The notes: a model not told the origin generated them from the sequence alone. 64,000 bases of DNA from Caldilineaceae bacterium (GCA_020634755.1 JACKBC010000022.1:39172-103171); one strand, 5' to 3'; numbered from the stretch's first letter, positions 25,797 to 35,493 are shown. A program made the numbers and translations.

Positions 25797-25886
25797 TCCG
25801 TACACCGCAACGGTGTTGGCGATCTAGGCGTCGGTCTCGATTGCTGGATCCGACGCTATCTCTCGCCATTGCGATCTACTGATATT
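25793..25886 (-). promoter_or_regulatory. Structured leader element, family C copy 4 (tandem, distal)
   Basis: This copy is nearly identical to copy 3 in the core (GTCGGATCCAGCAATCGAGA) but with CGCAATGG in place of CGCAACGG, which still pairs with CCGTTGCG through a G-T wobble. Four bases (ATAT) are shared at the junction with copy 3. Tandem aptamer-like arrangements are known for some riboswitches, but a repeat duplication is equally possible. Confidence 0.5.
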
Positions 25887-25962
25887 GAAGTATACGCCTC
25901 GTAATGCGTAAAGGTTACGCATTGGTGCGTGCGGAATGAGAAACAGCTTCAGAAAGAATATA

Positions 25963-27201
25963 TTAAGCTCGGCGAAATTTCAAATAATGGTTTGTGACAA
26001 ACGCAAAAAGTACCCAAGGTAGAAACGCAAACTTGGTGCCCCACGTGACGGCATCCAGCGTGCCGTGAATGAGCATGGCCACCAAGCCGCCAATTGCCCC
26101 CACGGCCAAGGCGCGGTCCAGCGCGCTGGCCGCGCGTCGCCATGAAACGAAGAGCATGACGCCCAAGTTTAGCAAGATGCTTATATAGGCAATGAGCCCC
26201 GGTAGCCCCAAGTCCAACCCAATCTGCAGCAGCAGATTGTGGGCGTGTGGATATCCTTCAATGTTGACGCGCAGCGGATAGAGCAGCGGGATGACCAGCG
26301 TAAAGGTCCCAATGCCCAACCCGGTAAAAACAAAGTCGTATAGCGCATTGAGCGATTGCGTCCAGATTTCCACCCGGCCATCCCACCCGCCCAGCGAACC
26401 ATCGCTGCTAAATAGTTCCAGAAATGGTTGTGGTCCCATCCACCAAATTGTGCCGGCGATTGCCAATAGGATGACGGGGATTGCCCATAAGAGTCGCGGC
26501 CAGCGCAGCACCAACACCATCATCATCGACGCGGCTACCGCTAAATAGCCGCCTCTGCTTTGGGTAATGGCAATAACGATCAACAACAGCAGCGCGCCAC
26601 TGGCGCTGACCCACCGTAGCCAGCGCCGTTCCGTCCATTTTGGTTGCAGCGTCAATGCTGCCCACAGGGGTAGAATTAAGACCAGCGCACCAGCTAAGAC
26701 GTTCAGGTGAATCGTTTCACCGATGTTGAGCGTCAAGGATTGGATATAGTCGTAGAGCGGCAAATGAAAAAGCCGAAACGGTTTCAGAACAACCAGGAAT
26801 GGGGCAAAGATGGCCAGCACGCCGCTGAACAGCAGCAGCCCCCACACAATATACTGTGGTTCTACCTGCATTACTGGCCAATTGATGCAGGCAAAAAAAA
26901 GCCCAATGCCAAAGAGCAAATAGCCCGCGGCCTGCCAAGAAGTGGCCCGATCGGCCGATGCCCATAGGTTGACCGGCAACCAGAGCAGTATAAAATAGAT
27001 GCTCCAGTTGAGCGGCGTGGCGCGTGTGCCCGCGCCCTGGAGCCACCAGCGCAGCGGCCAAAAGAGAAAGAGCGCTGCCAGCACATACGGATGCCACGCA
27101 AGCGGCACAAATCGTCCTGGCAGCGTAAGTATGGCCCCCAGCAGCACTATCCAAAAGGGCTCCCCCCATCGGATCAGGGGCCGCAATGTGGGCAAATGCA
27201 T
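25963..27201 (-). CDS. O-antigen polymerase/ligase-like membrane protein (Wzy_C type)
   Basis: This 412-residue polytopic membrane protein has about ten to twelve helices. The central ITQSRGGYLAVAASMMMVLV is the Wzy_C landmark, followed by a large outer loop (GPQPFLELFSSDGSLGG, WTQSLNALYDFVFTGLGIG) and YPHAHNLLLQIGLDLGLPG, a typical His-containing ligase/polymerase segment. It joins lipid-linked repeat units into polymer or transfers polymer to an acceptor, outside the membrane. Its ATG overlaps the stop of the Wzz-like gene (TAATG), so the two are translationally coupled. It is one of two such proteins in the window; the other is at 35719. Confidence 0.85.
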   Translation of the reverse strand: MHLPTLRPLIRWGEPFWIVLLGAILTLPGRFVPLAWHPYVLAALFLFWPLRWWLQGAGTRATPLNWSIYFILLWLPVNLWASADRATSWQAAGYLLFGIGLFFACINWPVMQVEPQYIVWGLLLFSGVLAIFAPFLVVLKPFRLFHLPLYDYIQSLTLNIGETIHLNVLAGALVLILPLWAALTLQPKWTERRWLRWVSASGALLLLIVIAITQSRGGYLAVAASMMMVLVLRWPRLLWAIPVILLAIAGTIWWMGPQPFLELFSSDGSLGGWDGRVEIWTQSLNALYDFVFTGLGIGTFTLVIPLLYPLRVNIEGYPHAHNLLLQIGLDLGLPGLIAYISILLNLGVMLFVSWRRAASALDRALAVGAIGGLVAMLIHGTLDAVTWGTKFAFLPWVLFAFVTNHYLKFRRA

Positions 27202-29489
27202 TAGGCGGACGCAGCGGCTGGATCGGTCTGGCGGCGGCGCAAGAACGGTTCATGGCCCATAAAGCTAGCGATGAAGGCCACAAAGATGCCCAGCATGAGG
27301 CCCACAATCCCCGCAATGGGAATGCTCATGAGTAAGCTTGGCCCCTGAATCGGCTCAATGGGTTCCACCGCTGGGGCGGCCAGGCGCACCTCGCTGTTGG
27401 TGGCGCTTTGGGCCAGATCCAGCTCGGCCTTTTTGGTGCTGAGCGTCTTAAATGTCTCCCAGGCCAGATCGCGCAATTGGGTCAACTGGCGCTGGCGGGC
27501 GCTCTCCGATTCGAGCTGCGCCTCTAAGCCTTGAATCTCCGTATCCAGCTTATTAATGGCCTGGATCAGCGGCTCGGCCGCGGCAGTATAGGATGGAATA
27601 TCTTCTAGCCCCTGCAATTGCAGCAATTCTTGCGCTTTGGTGACGCTGAGCACGGCCAGCGGATTATCAGCGGGAATCTCCTCGGCCAGCGCCGACAAGT
27701 CGCCCGGCGTAAAGAGTTCAGGATAAAGCTCGCGAATTTTGGCAAAGAGCGCCGAATCGGCCGTGAGCGGTTCGGCATCAGCCGCCAGCCCGCCCACATC
27801 AAACAGATCCAGATAGCGTTGCGCCACGCGCTGCGAAAGGGCTACGCTCTCTCCCTGGTCGGACGCCGCGGGCAGCGTGTCTGAAATCGCGCCGGAAATC
27901 CCCAATTCAGACGCCATCATCTGATCCAACAGTTGATAGTCGTTGCCGGTGAGCAGGGTCTGCGAAAGCGATTGGATGCGCGTATCCAGCTGGGTTAACC
28001 CATCCTCCAGCGCGCCGATCAGCCCCGCAACATCCTGGCGTTGGCCGGCCGCATCGGCCGCGGCCGCGGCCGCCACATCCACGTTGATCTGCACCTGGTT
28101 GCGCGGCTGGGCGGCATCGCCCTGCACGTTGACCACCGGCGCGCTGACCACGGGCACGTTGACCACGGGTGGCTGCGGCGTTGCCACATTGGTCACGGCG
28201 GGCTGTGTGGGCTGGGCCGTGGGCTGCTCGATGATCAAGCGCTGCGCGGCCGGCTCCGGCTGGAAGATATCTTCGCTGGGCGGCAGTTCGGGCGCCACCA
28301 TCACCTGCGCCTTGAGCAGGGCCAGGGCCAGGGCATTGCTTGCCACCGCATCCTCGCCCCCCTGCTGAATCTGGTCTTGCAGTAGTTGCGCCTGACCCAG
28401 CAGCGTCTGCAAGCGGTTTTGCTGGGCATATAGTTGACGCAACTGGTCAATCCGGCTCTGCACCTGCTGATCAAACACGGCGGTGGTAGAGGCCAACTGG
28501 GCATCGGTCAGATGGTTGAAGAAGGTCTCGCGCGCCTCGCGATCTTTTTCGACGGCGTGCAGGCGGCTCTGTACTTGGGCGTCAATATACGCCTCGATAA
28601 TGGCCTGTTTGCCCTCTTGCTCTTTGGTAAAGGCCAGCAGCCGGTTGGCCGACAGCGCCTGGATGTAGGCCGAGATCGCATCGCTGCGCGCTTTAAGCTC
28701 TTCGCTCACAATAGTATCGACGGCGGTCTGCTTGCCCACCTGGAGCGAATTGATAATGCCGCGCTTTTCATCAATGAGCCGTTGGAGTATCTTGACCTGA
28801 TTGTTGGCCAGGAATTCCTCTAGCGCGCTTTGGGCAGTCTGGTATTGGGCCTCTGAATTGTTCACCTCGGTGTCGATGGATTCGAGCACCTCTGCCGGCA
28901 TCTGGCCATAAATGGCGTTGACCTGTTGCACATAGTTGCGCGCCCAAGCGTTGGCAATGGCCGCGGCCTTCTGCGGCGAATCCGCCGTGGCCGTAATGCG
29001 GATGAGGTCGCTTTCGATGCGGGTGTTTTGGCCAGATACTATGCTCGCATTTATTTTTTCTAAAAGGATTTCTGGCTCCGATTCTTCTTCATTTAGGCTA
29101 TCGCCTAATTCGGCAATGACCTGTTGAGCAATGGCTCCATTTTTCACCAAGCCCACAAGAGAAGCGCGTCTTGAATCTACATTTGTACGTTGAACCGCGA
29201 GCGATTCATCTGATTGCGTGCGAAAGCGCTCATCGAAAGTGACATCGCTGCTAACGCGCGCGATAGCAACTGTCGCGGCTGACTCATAGAGCGGAATCGA
29301 GATGAGTCGTATAGTTAGCAGCGCAAAGCATGCCAGCAACGACGCGCCGATGGTTAAAGCGAGTATCTCGCGCCACCAGCTAAACAGTAATTGAAAGTAC
29401 TGACGTAGATCAAGTTCAGTGTCCAAGTCCCATTCTGGTAAGGGGGACAAATCTGCATTAACCACTTCTTCTGTTGTATGTATACTCAT
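27201..29489 (-). CDS. Wzz/GNVR-type polysaccharide chain-length protein
   Basis: The protein has 762 residues. A cytoplasmic start with LDLRQYFQLLFSWWREILAL leads into the first membrane helix (residues about 42-66), the standard Wzz opening. A long periplasm-side/external region follows, with predicted coiled coils around residues 200-390 and 650-730. It is interrupted by a Pro/Gln/Val/Ala-rich linker (about 420-500, PQPPVVNVPVVSAPVVNVQG). The second helix is near the end (IPIAGIVGLMLGIFVAFIAS). There is no Walker kinase domain, so it is a polysaccharide co-polymerase without the tyrosine kinase of BY-kinases. It probably sets polymer length with the coupled Wzy-like protein. The linker is unusually long for the family. 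Confidence 0.88.
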   Translation of the reverse strand: MSIHTTEEVVNADLSPLPEWDLDTELDLRQYFQLLFSWWREILALTIGASLLACFALLTIRLISIPLYESAATVAIARVSSDVTFDERFRTQSDESLAVQRTNVDSRRASLVGLVKNGAIAQQVIAELGDSLNEEESEPEILLEKINASIVSGQNTRIESDLIRITATADSPQKAAAIANAWARNYVQQVNAIYGQMPAEVLESIDTEVNNSEAQYQTAQSALEEFLANNQVKILQRLIDEKRGIINSLQVGKQTAVDTIVSEELKARSDAISAYIQALSANRLLAFTKEQEGKQAIIEAYIDAQVQSRLHAVEKDREARETFFNHLTDAQLASTTAVFDQQVQSRIDQLRQLYAQQNRLQTLLGQAQLLQDQIQQGGEDAVASNALALALLKAQVMVAPELPPSEDIFQPEPAAQRLIIEQPTAQPTQPAVTNVATPQPPVVNVPVVSAPVVNVQGDAAQPRNQVQINVDVAAAAAADAAGQRQDVAGLIGALEDGLTQLDTRIQSLSQTLLTGNDYQLLDQMMASELGISGAISDTLPAASDQGESVALSQRVAQRYLDLFDVGGLAADAEPLTADSALFAKIRELYPELFTPGDLSALAEEIPADNPLAVLSVTKAQELLQLQGLEDIPSYTAAAEPLIQAINKLDTEIQGLEAQLESESARQRQLTQLRDLAWETFKTLSTKKAELDLAQSATNSEVRLAAPAVEPIEPIQGPSLLMSIPIAGIVGLMLGIFVAFIASFMGHEPFLRRRQTDPAAASA

Positions 29490-29666
29490 ATATATTATGT
29501 ACTATTAGTAAAATGTTTTTGTTAGAAATTTTGTTTTGTGATGTTTAATAGGACTCAAATTCGCCGGAATACCCCTGTTCGAGCGAAGGTCCTATTGGTG
29601 GCAATAGACGACTTTAGACTGTGTTCGTGCAATTTTTATGCAAGCCTGACGTACGTCCCGATATAG

Positions 29667-30458
29667 TTAACGATTTGAAGATAAACGTTCCATTAAAATC
29701 CTAGCAAAAAATGCTGGATTGCCCAGAATATATCTTTTCCACAGGCGACGCGGTTCGATGACAAGACGCGCAAGCCATTCTAGATTATGATCGGTCATCC
29801 ACTTAGGGCCACGCTGTAGTTCACCGGAAATATAGTCAAATACTGCGCCTCCGGTCAGAGCTACGTTGACGTCAAGATGACACCAATTTTCTTTCAACCA
29901 TCTTTCTTGCAATGGCATACCTAATCCCACAATCAAAATATTAGGCGATAAAGCGTTTATTGTCCGAATCGTATTATTGTTTTCGGTACTATTGGTGGAC
30001 TTGTCAAAATAGCCGTGTTTTACACCGACAATTTGCAATTTAGGATTATGCTCTTTTAGTTGACGCCCTGCACGCTCGGCCACGCCGGGTTTTCCACCAA
30101 GGAAAAATAATGAAAAGTTGTGTAATTCGGAAAATTCGGACAATTGCCAAGCAAAATCAGCCCACGTCATGCGTTGGGGAGTTTGATATCCTAAAATATG
30201 CGCGCCCCAACGTACGCCAGCACCATCTAAGCGTACTACATCTGCTTGATTGATAAATTGCTGTAGCCATGGCTGGGTGTAAGCAAGGTTATAAGAATGA
30301 ATGTTACCGGAAAGAATCAGGCGCTTTTCATGATTCACAATCGTTTGCTCAATGATCTGTAGCAGCTCGTCACTGGAGTATAGAGAAAGCTGTGTACCTA
30401 GAATTTTAATTTGCTTATTCAAAAAGCTGCCTGAGTTCGTTTGATTTGCTTTGATCAT
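29667..30458 (-). CDS. WecG/TagA/CpsF family glycosyltransferase (GT26)
   Basis: This 263-residue enzyme is predicted to add the second sugar to a lipid-linked primer, as WecG (ManNAcA) or TagA (ManNAc) do. KQIKILGTQLSLYSSDELL is the opening, VRLDGAGVRWGAHILGYQ holds the conserved Asp, LFFLGGKPGVAERAGRQL and ILIVGLGMPLQERWLKEN are family blocks, and the end has RRLWKRYILGNPAFF. I chose ATG at 30458. A longer frame to 30590 would overlap the upstream GT4 gene by 61 bases and adds nothing conserved. Its role fits directly after the priming transferase step. Confidence 0.87.
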   Translation of the reverse strand: MIKANQTNSGSFLNKQIKILGTQLSLYSSDELLQIIEQTIVNHEKRLILSGNIHSYNLAYTQPWLQQFINQADVVRLDGAGVRWGAHILGYQTPQRMTWADFAWQLSEFSELHNFSLFFLGGKPGVAERAGRQLKEHNPKLQIVGVKHGYFDKSTNSTENNNTIRTINALSPNILIVGLGMPLQERWLKENWCHLDVNVALTGGAVFDYISGELQRGPKWMTDHNLEWLARLVIEPRRLWKRYILGNPAFFARILMERLSSNR

Positions 30459-30529
30459 AGTGATGAGTATTAAATTGAAGCCTTTGTATACCCTTATATA
30501 CGTCAGTCTAGTCAATATGGTCACGTCCA

Positions 30530-31663
30530 CTAAGAAGAAGATGCCGCTTTCGCGTAAGTACTTAGTGTCTGAATTGCGCACTGCTCCCATGAAAATTTTT
30601 GGGCTTGTTCTATTCCCTTTGTTATCAACTGTTGTCGGAAGGAATTATCATGAACGATAGTTAATATGGCTTGGGCAATTTCTTGTTCACTATATGGGTC
30701 TACTAAGATGGCTGCATTTCCGGCTACCTCTGGCAGGCTAGATACATTGCTTGTAATTACCGGTGCTCCACAGGTCATTGCTTCTAAGATAGGAAGACCA
30801 AAACCTTCATAAAGAGATGGATATACAAAAACGGTGGCTTTGCGGTAGAGTGCAGATAGTTCTTCATCGGATACATAGCCAGTAAGGATAATCTCTTGTG
30901 ACAGTGTATGTGAAATATGGGCTTCTTCTAAGAGTTGTGCGTTCTGTTTTCTGTTTCCAACCAAAACAAGCTTATGGTGTATCGCGTTCTGATGTTTGAG
31001 GTTCACAAAGGCTGAAAGCACTCTTTGCATATTTTTGTGCGGAAGGGCACTCCCTACACACAAGATGTAGTCGGAATTTACCGTTGCGGGCAGTTCAGAT
31101 ACAGAGAAGCTGGACTTGGTTGTCTCATCCAGCATTGATGCCAAATATGACACGTCAATTCGATCTAGGTCCATTCCGGTAATTTCATGTATATCCCTCT
31201 TTGAACTATTTGATATTGTCAAAATCCGGTCGGCAGTTTTTGCTAGGACGTGAGGTAATAATTTGCGATAACTTTGGCGAAGTGGTGCATATTTGGCGGA
31301 CTTATATTCGGTCAAATCCAGGATACTTACGACTGTTGGTACAAACCGAACAAAATGGGGAAGTAGGTTGGGTAGATGAAGCACATCGATTTGATATTTC
31401 TTTAGCTGAAAAGCAATGAGACTATTTTGCCAAGCATAATAGAGGGGGCGCATCAGCCAACGTGGATCATGGCTCAATGATAAATAAATCGGATGAAAAT
31501 TGGGTGCTGTAATATTAAAAAGGTGTTTTGTATCACGACCGATAAAGAGATAATATTGATTTTCGGCATCAATATGTTGTAAACCTTGTAGAAGGTTCAC
31601 TACATAGTTGCCTGTGCCGCGTTTTTGGGCTGGTGTAACCAACGTGCTAATCGCTATATGCAT
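30530..31663 (-). CDS. Group 1 (GT4) glycosyltransferase, mannosyltransferase-like
   Basis: This 377-residue GT-B enzyme has a glycine-rich N-terminal loop (VTPAQKRGTGNYVVNLLQGL) that binds the acceptor side. The donor domain has YILCVGSALPHKNMQRVLSA, LVLVGNRKQNA, ILTGYVSDEELSALYRKA and the EX7E region PSLYEGFGLPILEAMTCGAP. It resembles WbaZ/MtfB-type mannosyl- or rhamnosyltransferases. GDP-mannose-derived donors made nearby would suit it, but specificity is inference. ATG at 31663. Base composition is AT-richer than in the flanking precursor genes. Confidence 0.88.
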   Translation of the reverse strand: MHIAISTLVTPAQKRGTGNYVVNLLQGLQHIDAENQYYLFIGRDTKHLFNITAPNFHPIYLSLSHDPRWLMRPLYYAWQNSLIAFQLKKYQIDVLHLPNLLPHFVRFVPTVVSILDLTEYKSAKYAPLRQSYRKLLPHVLAKTADRILTISNSSKRDIHEITGMDLDRIDVSYLASMLDETTKSSFSVSELPATVNSDYILCVGSALPHKNMQRVLSAFVNLKHQNAIHHKLVLVGNRKQNAQLLEEAHISHTLSQEIILTGYVSDEELSALYRKATVFVYPSLYEGFGLPILEAMTCGAPVITSNVSSLPEVAGNAAILVDPYSEQEIAQAILTIVHDNSFRQQLITKGIEQAQKFSWEQCAIQTLSTYAKAASSS

Positions 31664-31705
31664 ATGATAAGATGGCCAAGTCTAGAAAAATTTAGTAGGG
31701 TACGA

Positions 31706-32623
31706 TTACACAGCGTGTTGATTGAGGAGTGTGACAATAATCCCATTGTCAGCGAGCATTTCTTGCGGGACAAATATACAGTTATTGTTTACCCCATCTT
31801 TATCACCTTCGATCTGGGGCATATGCACCAAACCTTCTTCTGTAATTCTATAATATTGATACCCTCTATCATCAAGCAGATCGTGGATTGCTTGTTCAGT
31901 TTGGCCATATTGCACTTCGCATATGATCAAAGGATGATCACGGTCAATGGTTTGTAACGCGCCTTCCAATACGGCAGGTTCCGTCGTTTCCGTGTCAATT
32001 TTCATGAGATCGACACGATTAATGGTATATTGACGCACGAGTGAATCAATCATGACGGCCGGTACTTGGATGGGCGCGCCCATGTCATGCCTGTCTTGCT
32101 TTTTTATGGAGGCACCCAGCGGCAAGCGAAGGCCCGTTTCCACGTAAAGGGGCGTATTGCCGTCTGAATTGGTCACAGCAGCGTGGATGGCATGTACGTT
32201 TTGAAGTTGATTCACTTTGATATTGTCTTGTAATCGTTTGTAAACGGAGGGTACAGGTTCAAACGCGTAGATTTCACAGTCATCATTACACACTGCCGCC
32301 ATTAACGCATAAATACCCGTGTTGGCGCCAATATCCAAAAAGGTTTTTACCTGAGGCAAAAGCTGTAAGAATAGGCGTGTGGTAGCCCCTTCAATGCCGT
32401 CGATGCCAAACCAAAACATGGTGGCAGCTATTTTGTCTAGTCCATCGGCTTCAAATTTCACAAATTTCCCGTTGGGCAAGGAGCAGGTGAGTTGACCCAC
32501 TACAGGAACTTTTGCCACGAGAGGTGTTGGCAATATATGCACAGCAGGCTTTATCCCTAGCTTCAGAATCGCGTTTAATGGGGGCCACATTAACATGCGT
32601 TGTACGGTGTGTTGAATTTTCAT
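31706..32623 (-). CDS. FkbM family methyltransferase
   Basis: This 305-residue SAM-dependent methyltransferase has motif I FLDIGANTGIYALMAAV, then YAFEPVPSVYKRLQDNIKVN binding the cofactor, and RVDLMKIDTETTEPAVLEGA typical of FkbM O-methyltransferases. In a glycan cluster it probably O-methylates a sugar of the repeat unit or terminates the chain. ATG at 32623 with GGAAAG 9 nt upstream is preferred over a GTG five codons earlier. A second FkbM gene lies at 38350. Confidence 0.87.
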   Translation of the reverse strand: MKIQHTVQRMLMWPPLNAILKLGIKPAVHILPTPLVAKVPVVGQLTCSLPNGKFVKFEADGLDKIAATMFWFGIDGIEGATTRLFLQLLPQVKTFLDIGANTGIYALMAAVCNDDCEIYAFEPVPSVYKRLQDNIKVNQLQNVHAIHAAVTNSDGNTPLYVETGLRLPLGASIKKQDRHDMGAPIQVPAVMIDSLVRQYTINRVDLMKIDTETTEPAVLEGALQTIDRDHPLIICEVQYGQTEQAIHDLLDDRGYQYYRITEEGLVHMPQIEGDKDGVNNNCIFVPQEMLADNGIIVTLLNQHAV

Positions 32624-32720
32624 TAAATTGCTTTCCACATATTTGTGAGAAGTTGCTTTATCGTGATGTATTCTGGCTGAGCTATAAGTCGTCTTGTCCT
32701 AATTTCTCTTCGTGTTAACC

Positions 32721-33890
32721 TCAACTGGTCGACTGGTGATAGACTTCTAGCGTGCGTTGTGCAATGGCATCCCATGAGTAATGGACAGAAAGCTCTTTGG
32801 CTCCCCGACGCAACCGTTGGCGCAGATCCGCATCTGCAATCAGTTGCATAATGGATTCACTTAGACAATCTGGCCTGGACGGTGGCACAAAAAGCATATT
32901 TTGTGCATGAATAAAATTCGGGGGTGTACTCCGGCCCGCTGTTGTGATAGTGGGCAGATTGTGCTGCAAAGCCGCCAACATAGAACTGCGCCGGTCCGAT
33001 GTGCCCTCTGCAAAGGGAAAGACGGCTAAATCCGCAATTTGAAGAAATGCAGAAACTTCTTGCTCAGTATAATGTTTTTCCCCCAATAGACAGCTTTCTT
33101 GAATCCCCAGCTTCCCGATTTGCTCAATTTGAGCGCGATGATAGCTGTTTTGGGGATCCAACTTTGTAAGAATTAGCAGCTTAGCAGGCACCTTCTTTGC
33201 GCGCAGCAAATGCATAGCCTGCAATAGAACGTCAAAGCCTTTTTGGTCCGTAACAAAGCCAAAGTAAGCAATGGTGATATCAGAGCCGCTAATCTGTAAG
33301 CTCTCACGGCGCTGATTCTTCTCTGCATCCGATTGGGCAACAACCGGAATCGCCGAAGCTATCGGAATATAACTGACTCGTTTGCGCCCCATGCTGACTA
33401 TTTTTACCGCATCTACATCAAATCGATTAGCGCAAATAATATGGTCACTTGTTAGTATATTGATAATAGCGCGTAACCGCCATCTTAGGCTGCGCTCGGT
33501 AAACTCATGTAATGTTGTGATGACGGGTGTCTTTCTGGGCAATGATTTTTTTGACCCAATGCCCACCAGATTGGCAGCAACGGTACGATTGCCTTTACCA
33601 AATGTGGAAGGATATTGAATATGAACAATGTCTGGGGCAACCTGCTGACAGACTTTGGTGATCACAGGCATATTCTGTAAAGACCAAGCGGGTATTTCTG
33701 AATGTATATGCATCCCCAGGGGCGCCTGTGGATTACTTATCACTGCATTATGTTTCAAGGTTAGTATGTGTATTTCAGGCACATACTGGGTCAATGTTTT
33801 CATCAACTGATATGTGTAGTCGCCTACGCCGCATGGTAATTTGGGGAAAGCCCCTGTAATGGACAACACTCGCTTTAATGAATCTGTCAT
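32721..33890 (-). CDS. Group 1 (GT4) glycosyltransferase
   Basis: This 389-residue GT-B enzyme has the N-terminal block GAFPKLPCGVGDYTYQLMKT. The donor domain shows ITIAYFGFVTDQKGFDVLLQ, LLILTKLDPQNSYH, GEKHYTEQEVSAFLQIADL and FPFAEGTSDRRSSMLAALQ, where the usual EGFG motif is replaced by EGTSDRRSS. That variant occurs in a subgroup of GT4 enzymes. Its role is adding a sugar to the repeat unit; donor and linkage are unknown. Confidence 0.85.
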   Translation of the reverse strand: MTDSLKRVLSITGAFPKLPCGVGDYTYQLMKTLTQYVPEIHILTLKHNAVISNPQAPLGMHIHSEIPAWSLQNMPVITKVCQQVAPDIVHIQYPSTFGKGNRTVAANLVGIGSKKSLPRKTPVITTLHEFTERSLRWRLRAIINILTSDHIICANRFDVDAVKIVSMGRKRVSYIPIASAIPVVAQSDAEKNQRRESLQISGSDITIAYFGFVTDQKGFDVLLQAMHLLRAKKVPAKLLILTKLDPQNSYHRAQIEQIGKLGIQESCLLGEKHYTEQEVSAFLQIADLAVFPFAEGTSDRRSSMLAALQHNLPTITTAGRSTPPNFIHAQNMLFVPPSRPDCLSESIMQLIADADLRQRLRRGAKELSVHYSWDAIAQRTLEVYHQSTS

Positions 33891-33929
33891 AAGTGGTGAT
33901 TAAAATTGGTGAAATATCGTATGGCGTTT

Positions 33930-34943
33930 TTAAGAGGCACTTTTTCTTTTTGACCACTTTTCATTGATATACTGGGCATATCGTTTTCCGCTGCTGGGAT
34001 CGCAAAGATATAGGCAAAAGAGCAAGGAGCGCAACCGCAAACCATAACCTAGGCTTTTTCTAAAAAACGCAACGCCTTCCTGCACTTTATCTGCTTTCAC
34101 ATAATTAATAGCCATGCGCAGCAGGACATCGGCATATAGTTTGTTCCGATTTGCATGTAGTTCTTCGGATAAGTTTTCCGATTTTAGAAAGTTCAATATG
34201 ATACGTTCCAACTCAGGATTGAACTTGGTAGGATCAGCCACTGTCTTGGAAGTTTCATGCATCCGATATGTAGCAACCTCCAGTCTATGGTATTTAATCG
34301 TACTATGGAGCGATGCGCGCAGCCAATATTCGTAGTCCAGAGCAAAATTTAGATTGATATCAATAGTGCCGTTGCGATCTAGCATGGAGCGCCGGATAAA
34401 TGCCGTTGGCTGCGGAATGCATGAGGTGCGAATTTGCTCGTATTGGGAAAAGGGCCGCCCCCAATATTTGCCGATACGGTTGCCATCGGCGTCAATAAAG
34501 ACAGCGTCCCCATAAATCACATCAACTTCCGGATGGGTCTGCAAATAATTAACCTGTTGGGCAATGGCGTTTGGCAGATAAGTATCATCCGAATTGAGCC
34601 ATCCTAATATTTCACCCTGCGCTCGTCGCCAGCCCTTATTGACGGCATCGCCTTGGCCGCCATCTGGTTCGCTCATCCAGTGAAAACGCGGATCAGATTC
34701 GAATTCGCGTAATATTTCGATGGTCTCATCGTTGCTGCCACCATCTACCACCCAATATTCAATGTTCGGATATTCTTGTTCCAATACGCTTTCAATCGTA
34801 TCTCGAATAAACTGCCCCTGATTATATGAAGGAGTCACAATACTGACCAACGGTAAAGATGGCGTATGTACCACGGGGGCAGGCAAAGTTAGCGGTTCAG
34901 GATATTTGTGCCAGGATAGATTAGGTTCGCAAGACGATGTCAT
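33930..34943 (-). CDS. Family 2 glycosyltransferase
   Basis: This 337-residue GT-A enzyme has PLVSIVTPSYNQGQFIRDTI at the start, IEYWVVDGGSNDETIEIL for nucleotide binding, GWLNSDDTYLPNAIAQQVNY containing the metal-binding DXD-type Asp pair, and LNFALDYEYWLRASL as the acceptor-side base region. The motif set is that of many WcaA-like capsule transferases. The C-terminal 80 residues are helical and basic (SGKRYAQYINEKWSKRKSAS), perhaps touching the membrane. It lies 40 nt from the next GT4 gene. Confidence 0.88.
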   Translation of the reverse strand: MTSSCEPNLSWHKYPEPLTLPAPVVHTPSLPLVSIVTPSYNQGQFIRDTIESVLEQEYPNIEYWVVDGGSNDETIEILREFESDPRFHWMSEPDGGQGDAVNKGWRRAQGEILGWLNSDDTYLPNAIAQQVNYLQTHPEVDVIYGDAVFIDADGNRIGKYWGRPFSQYEQIRTSCIPQPTAFIRRSMLDRNGTIDINLNFALDYEYWLRASLHSTIKYHRLEVATYRMHETSKTVADPTKFNPELERIILNFLKSENLSEELHANRNKLYADVLLRMAINYVKADKVQEGVAFFRKSLGYGLRLRSLLFCLYLCDPSSGKRYAQYINEKWSKRKSAS

Positions 34944-34968
34944 GGCATTTACAATCTATTTTATAGGT

Positions 34969-35493
34969 TTATACAAATGAAATACTGGTTGGTTTGCCTA
35001 GGCGATAGTTTAGTGTTTTGCTTCGATTGCCAATACGTTTGGCTGGAATTCCACCAACGATAGTGTAAGGCTCAACAGATTTCGTTACGACAGCGCCTGC
35101 TGCAACCACAGCCCCTTTGCCGATGGTGACGCCGGGCAATATAATCGAACGCGTGCTGAGCCATGCATAATCCTCAACAATGACGGGCTCAGCTTTGACC
35201 CCAAAATCGGCAGATTGCGGGTCGTGTTGAACCGTCCAAATCATGACTTCAGACGACAGGTTTACGTTCTCGCCAATATAGATATTCGAGCGGCCGTCTA
35301 GCGTACAATTGTGCCCAATTGTCGTATAGGCTCCAATCGTAATGCCTTGGGGGTTTCGTATAGTCCCACCCATGTAGACTGTGCTTGTCTTATCCAGCTT
35401 CATCCCCAATCTTCGCAAAACAAAGTATCTAAATCCTTGAATTGGTATGTGCATCAAAATATGAAGGAAAAAATAGAGTAGGCCAGTTTGCAT
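34969..35493 (-). CDS. Hexapeptide-repeat acyltransferase (WcaF/NodL-like)
   Basis: This 174-residue left-handed beta-helix protein is predicted to transfer an acetyl group from acetyl-CoA to a sugar hydroxyl. Hexad-type repeats are visible from GTIRNPQGITIGAYTTIGHN through GVTIGKGAVVAAGAVVTKSV, with the catalytic-His region WTVQHDPQSADFG and the end PYTIVGGIPAKRIGNRSK. It is a likely O-acetyltransferase modifying the polysaccharide. ATG at 35493 with AGGAAAA-like sequence poorly placed. Directly follows the second Wzy gene, after a family F repeat. Confidence 0.85.
   Translation of the reverse strand: MQTGLLYFFLHILMHIPIQGFRYFVLRRLGMKLDKTSTVYMGGTIRNPQGITIGAYTTIGHNCTLDGRSNIYIGENVNLSSEVMIWTVQHDPQSADFGVKAEPVIVEDYAWLSTRSIILPGVTIGKGAVVAAGAVVTKSVEPYTIVGGIPAKRIGNRSKTLNYRLGKPTSISFV

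Larger units (their letters stand above)
25613..25962. other. Non-coding gap with tandem family C elements
   Basis: This gap between the Wzy-type gene and the broken priming transferase is mostly occupied by two family C copies in tandem (25701-25886). I see no open frame of interest. The 88 nt before the pseudogene start contain AGAGGA, a possible ribosome site. Confidence 0.5.
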
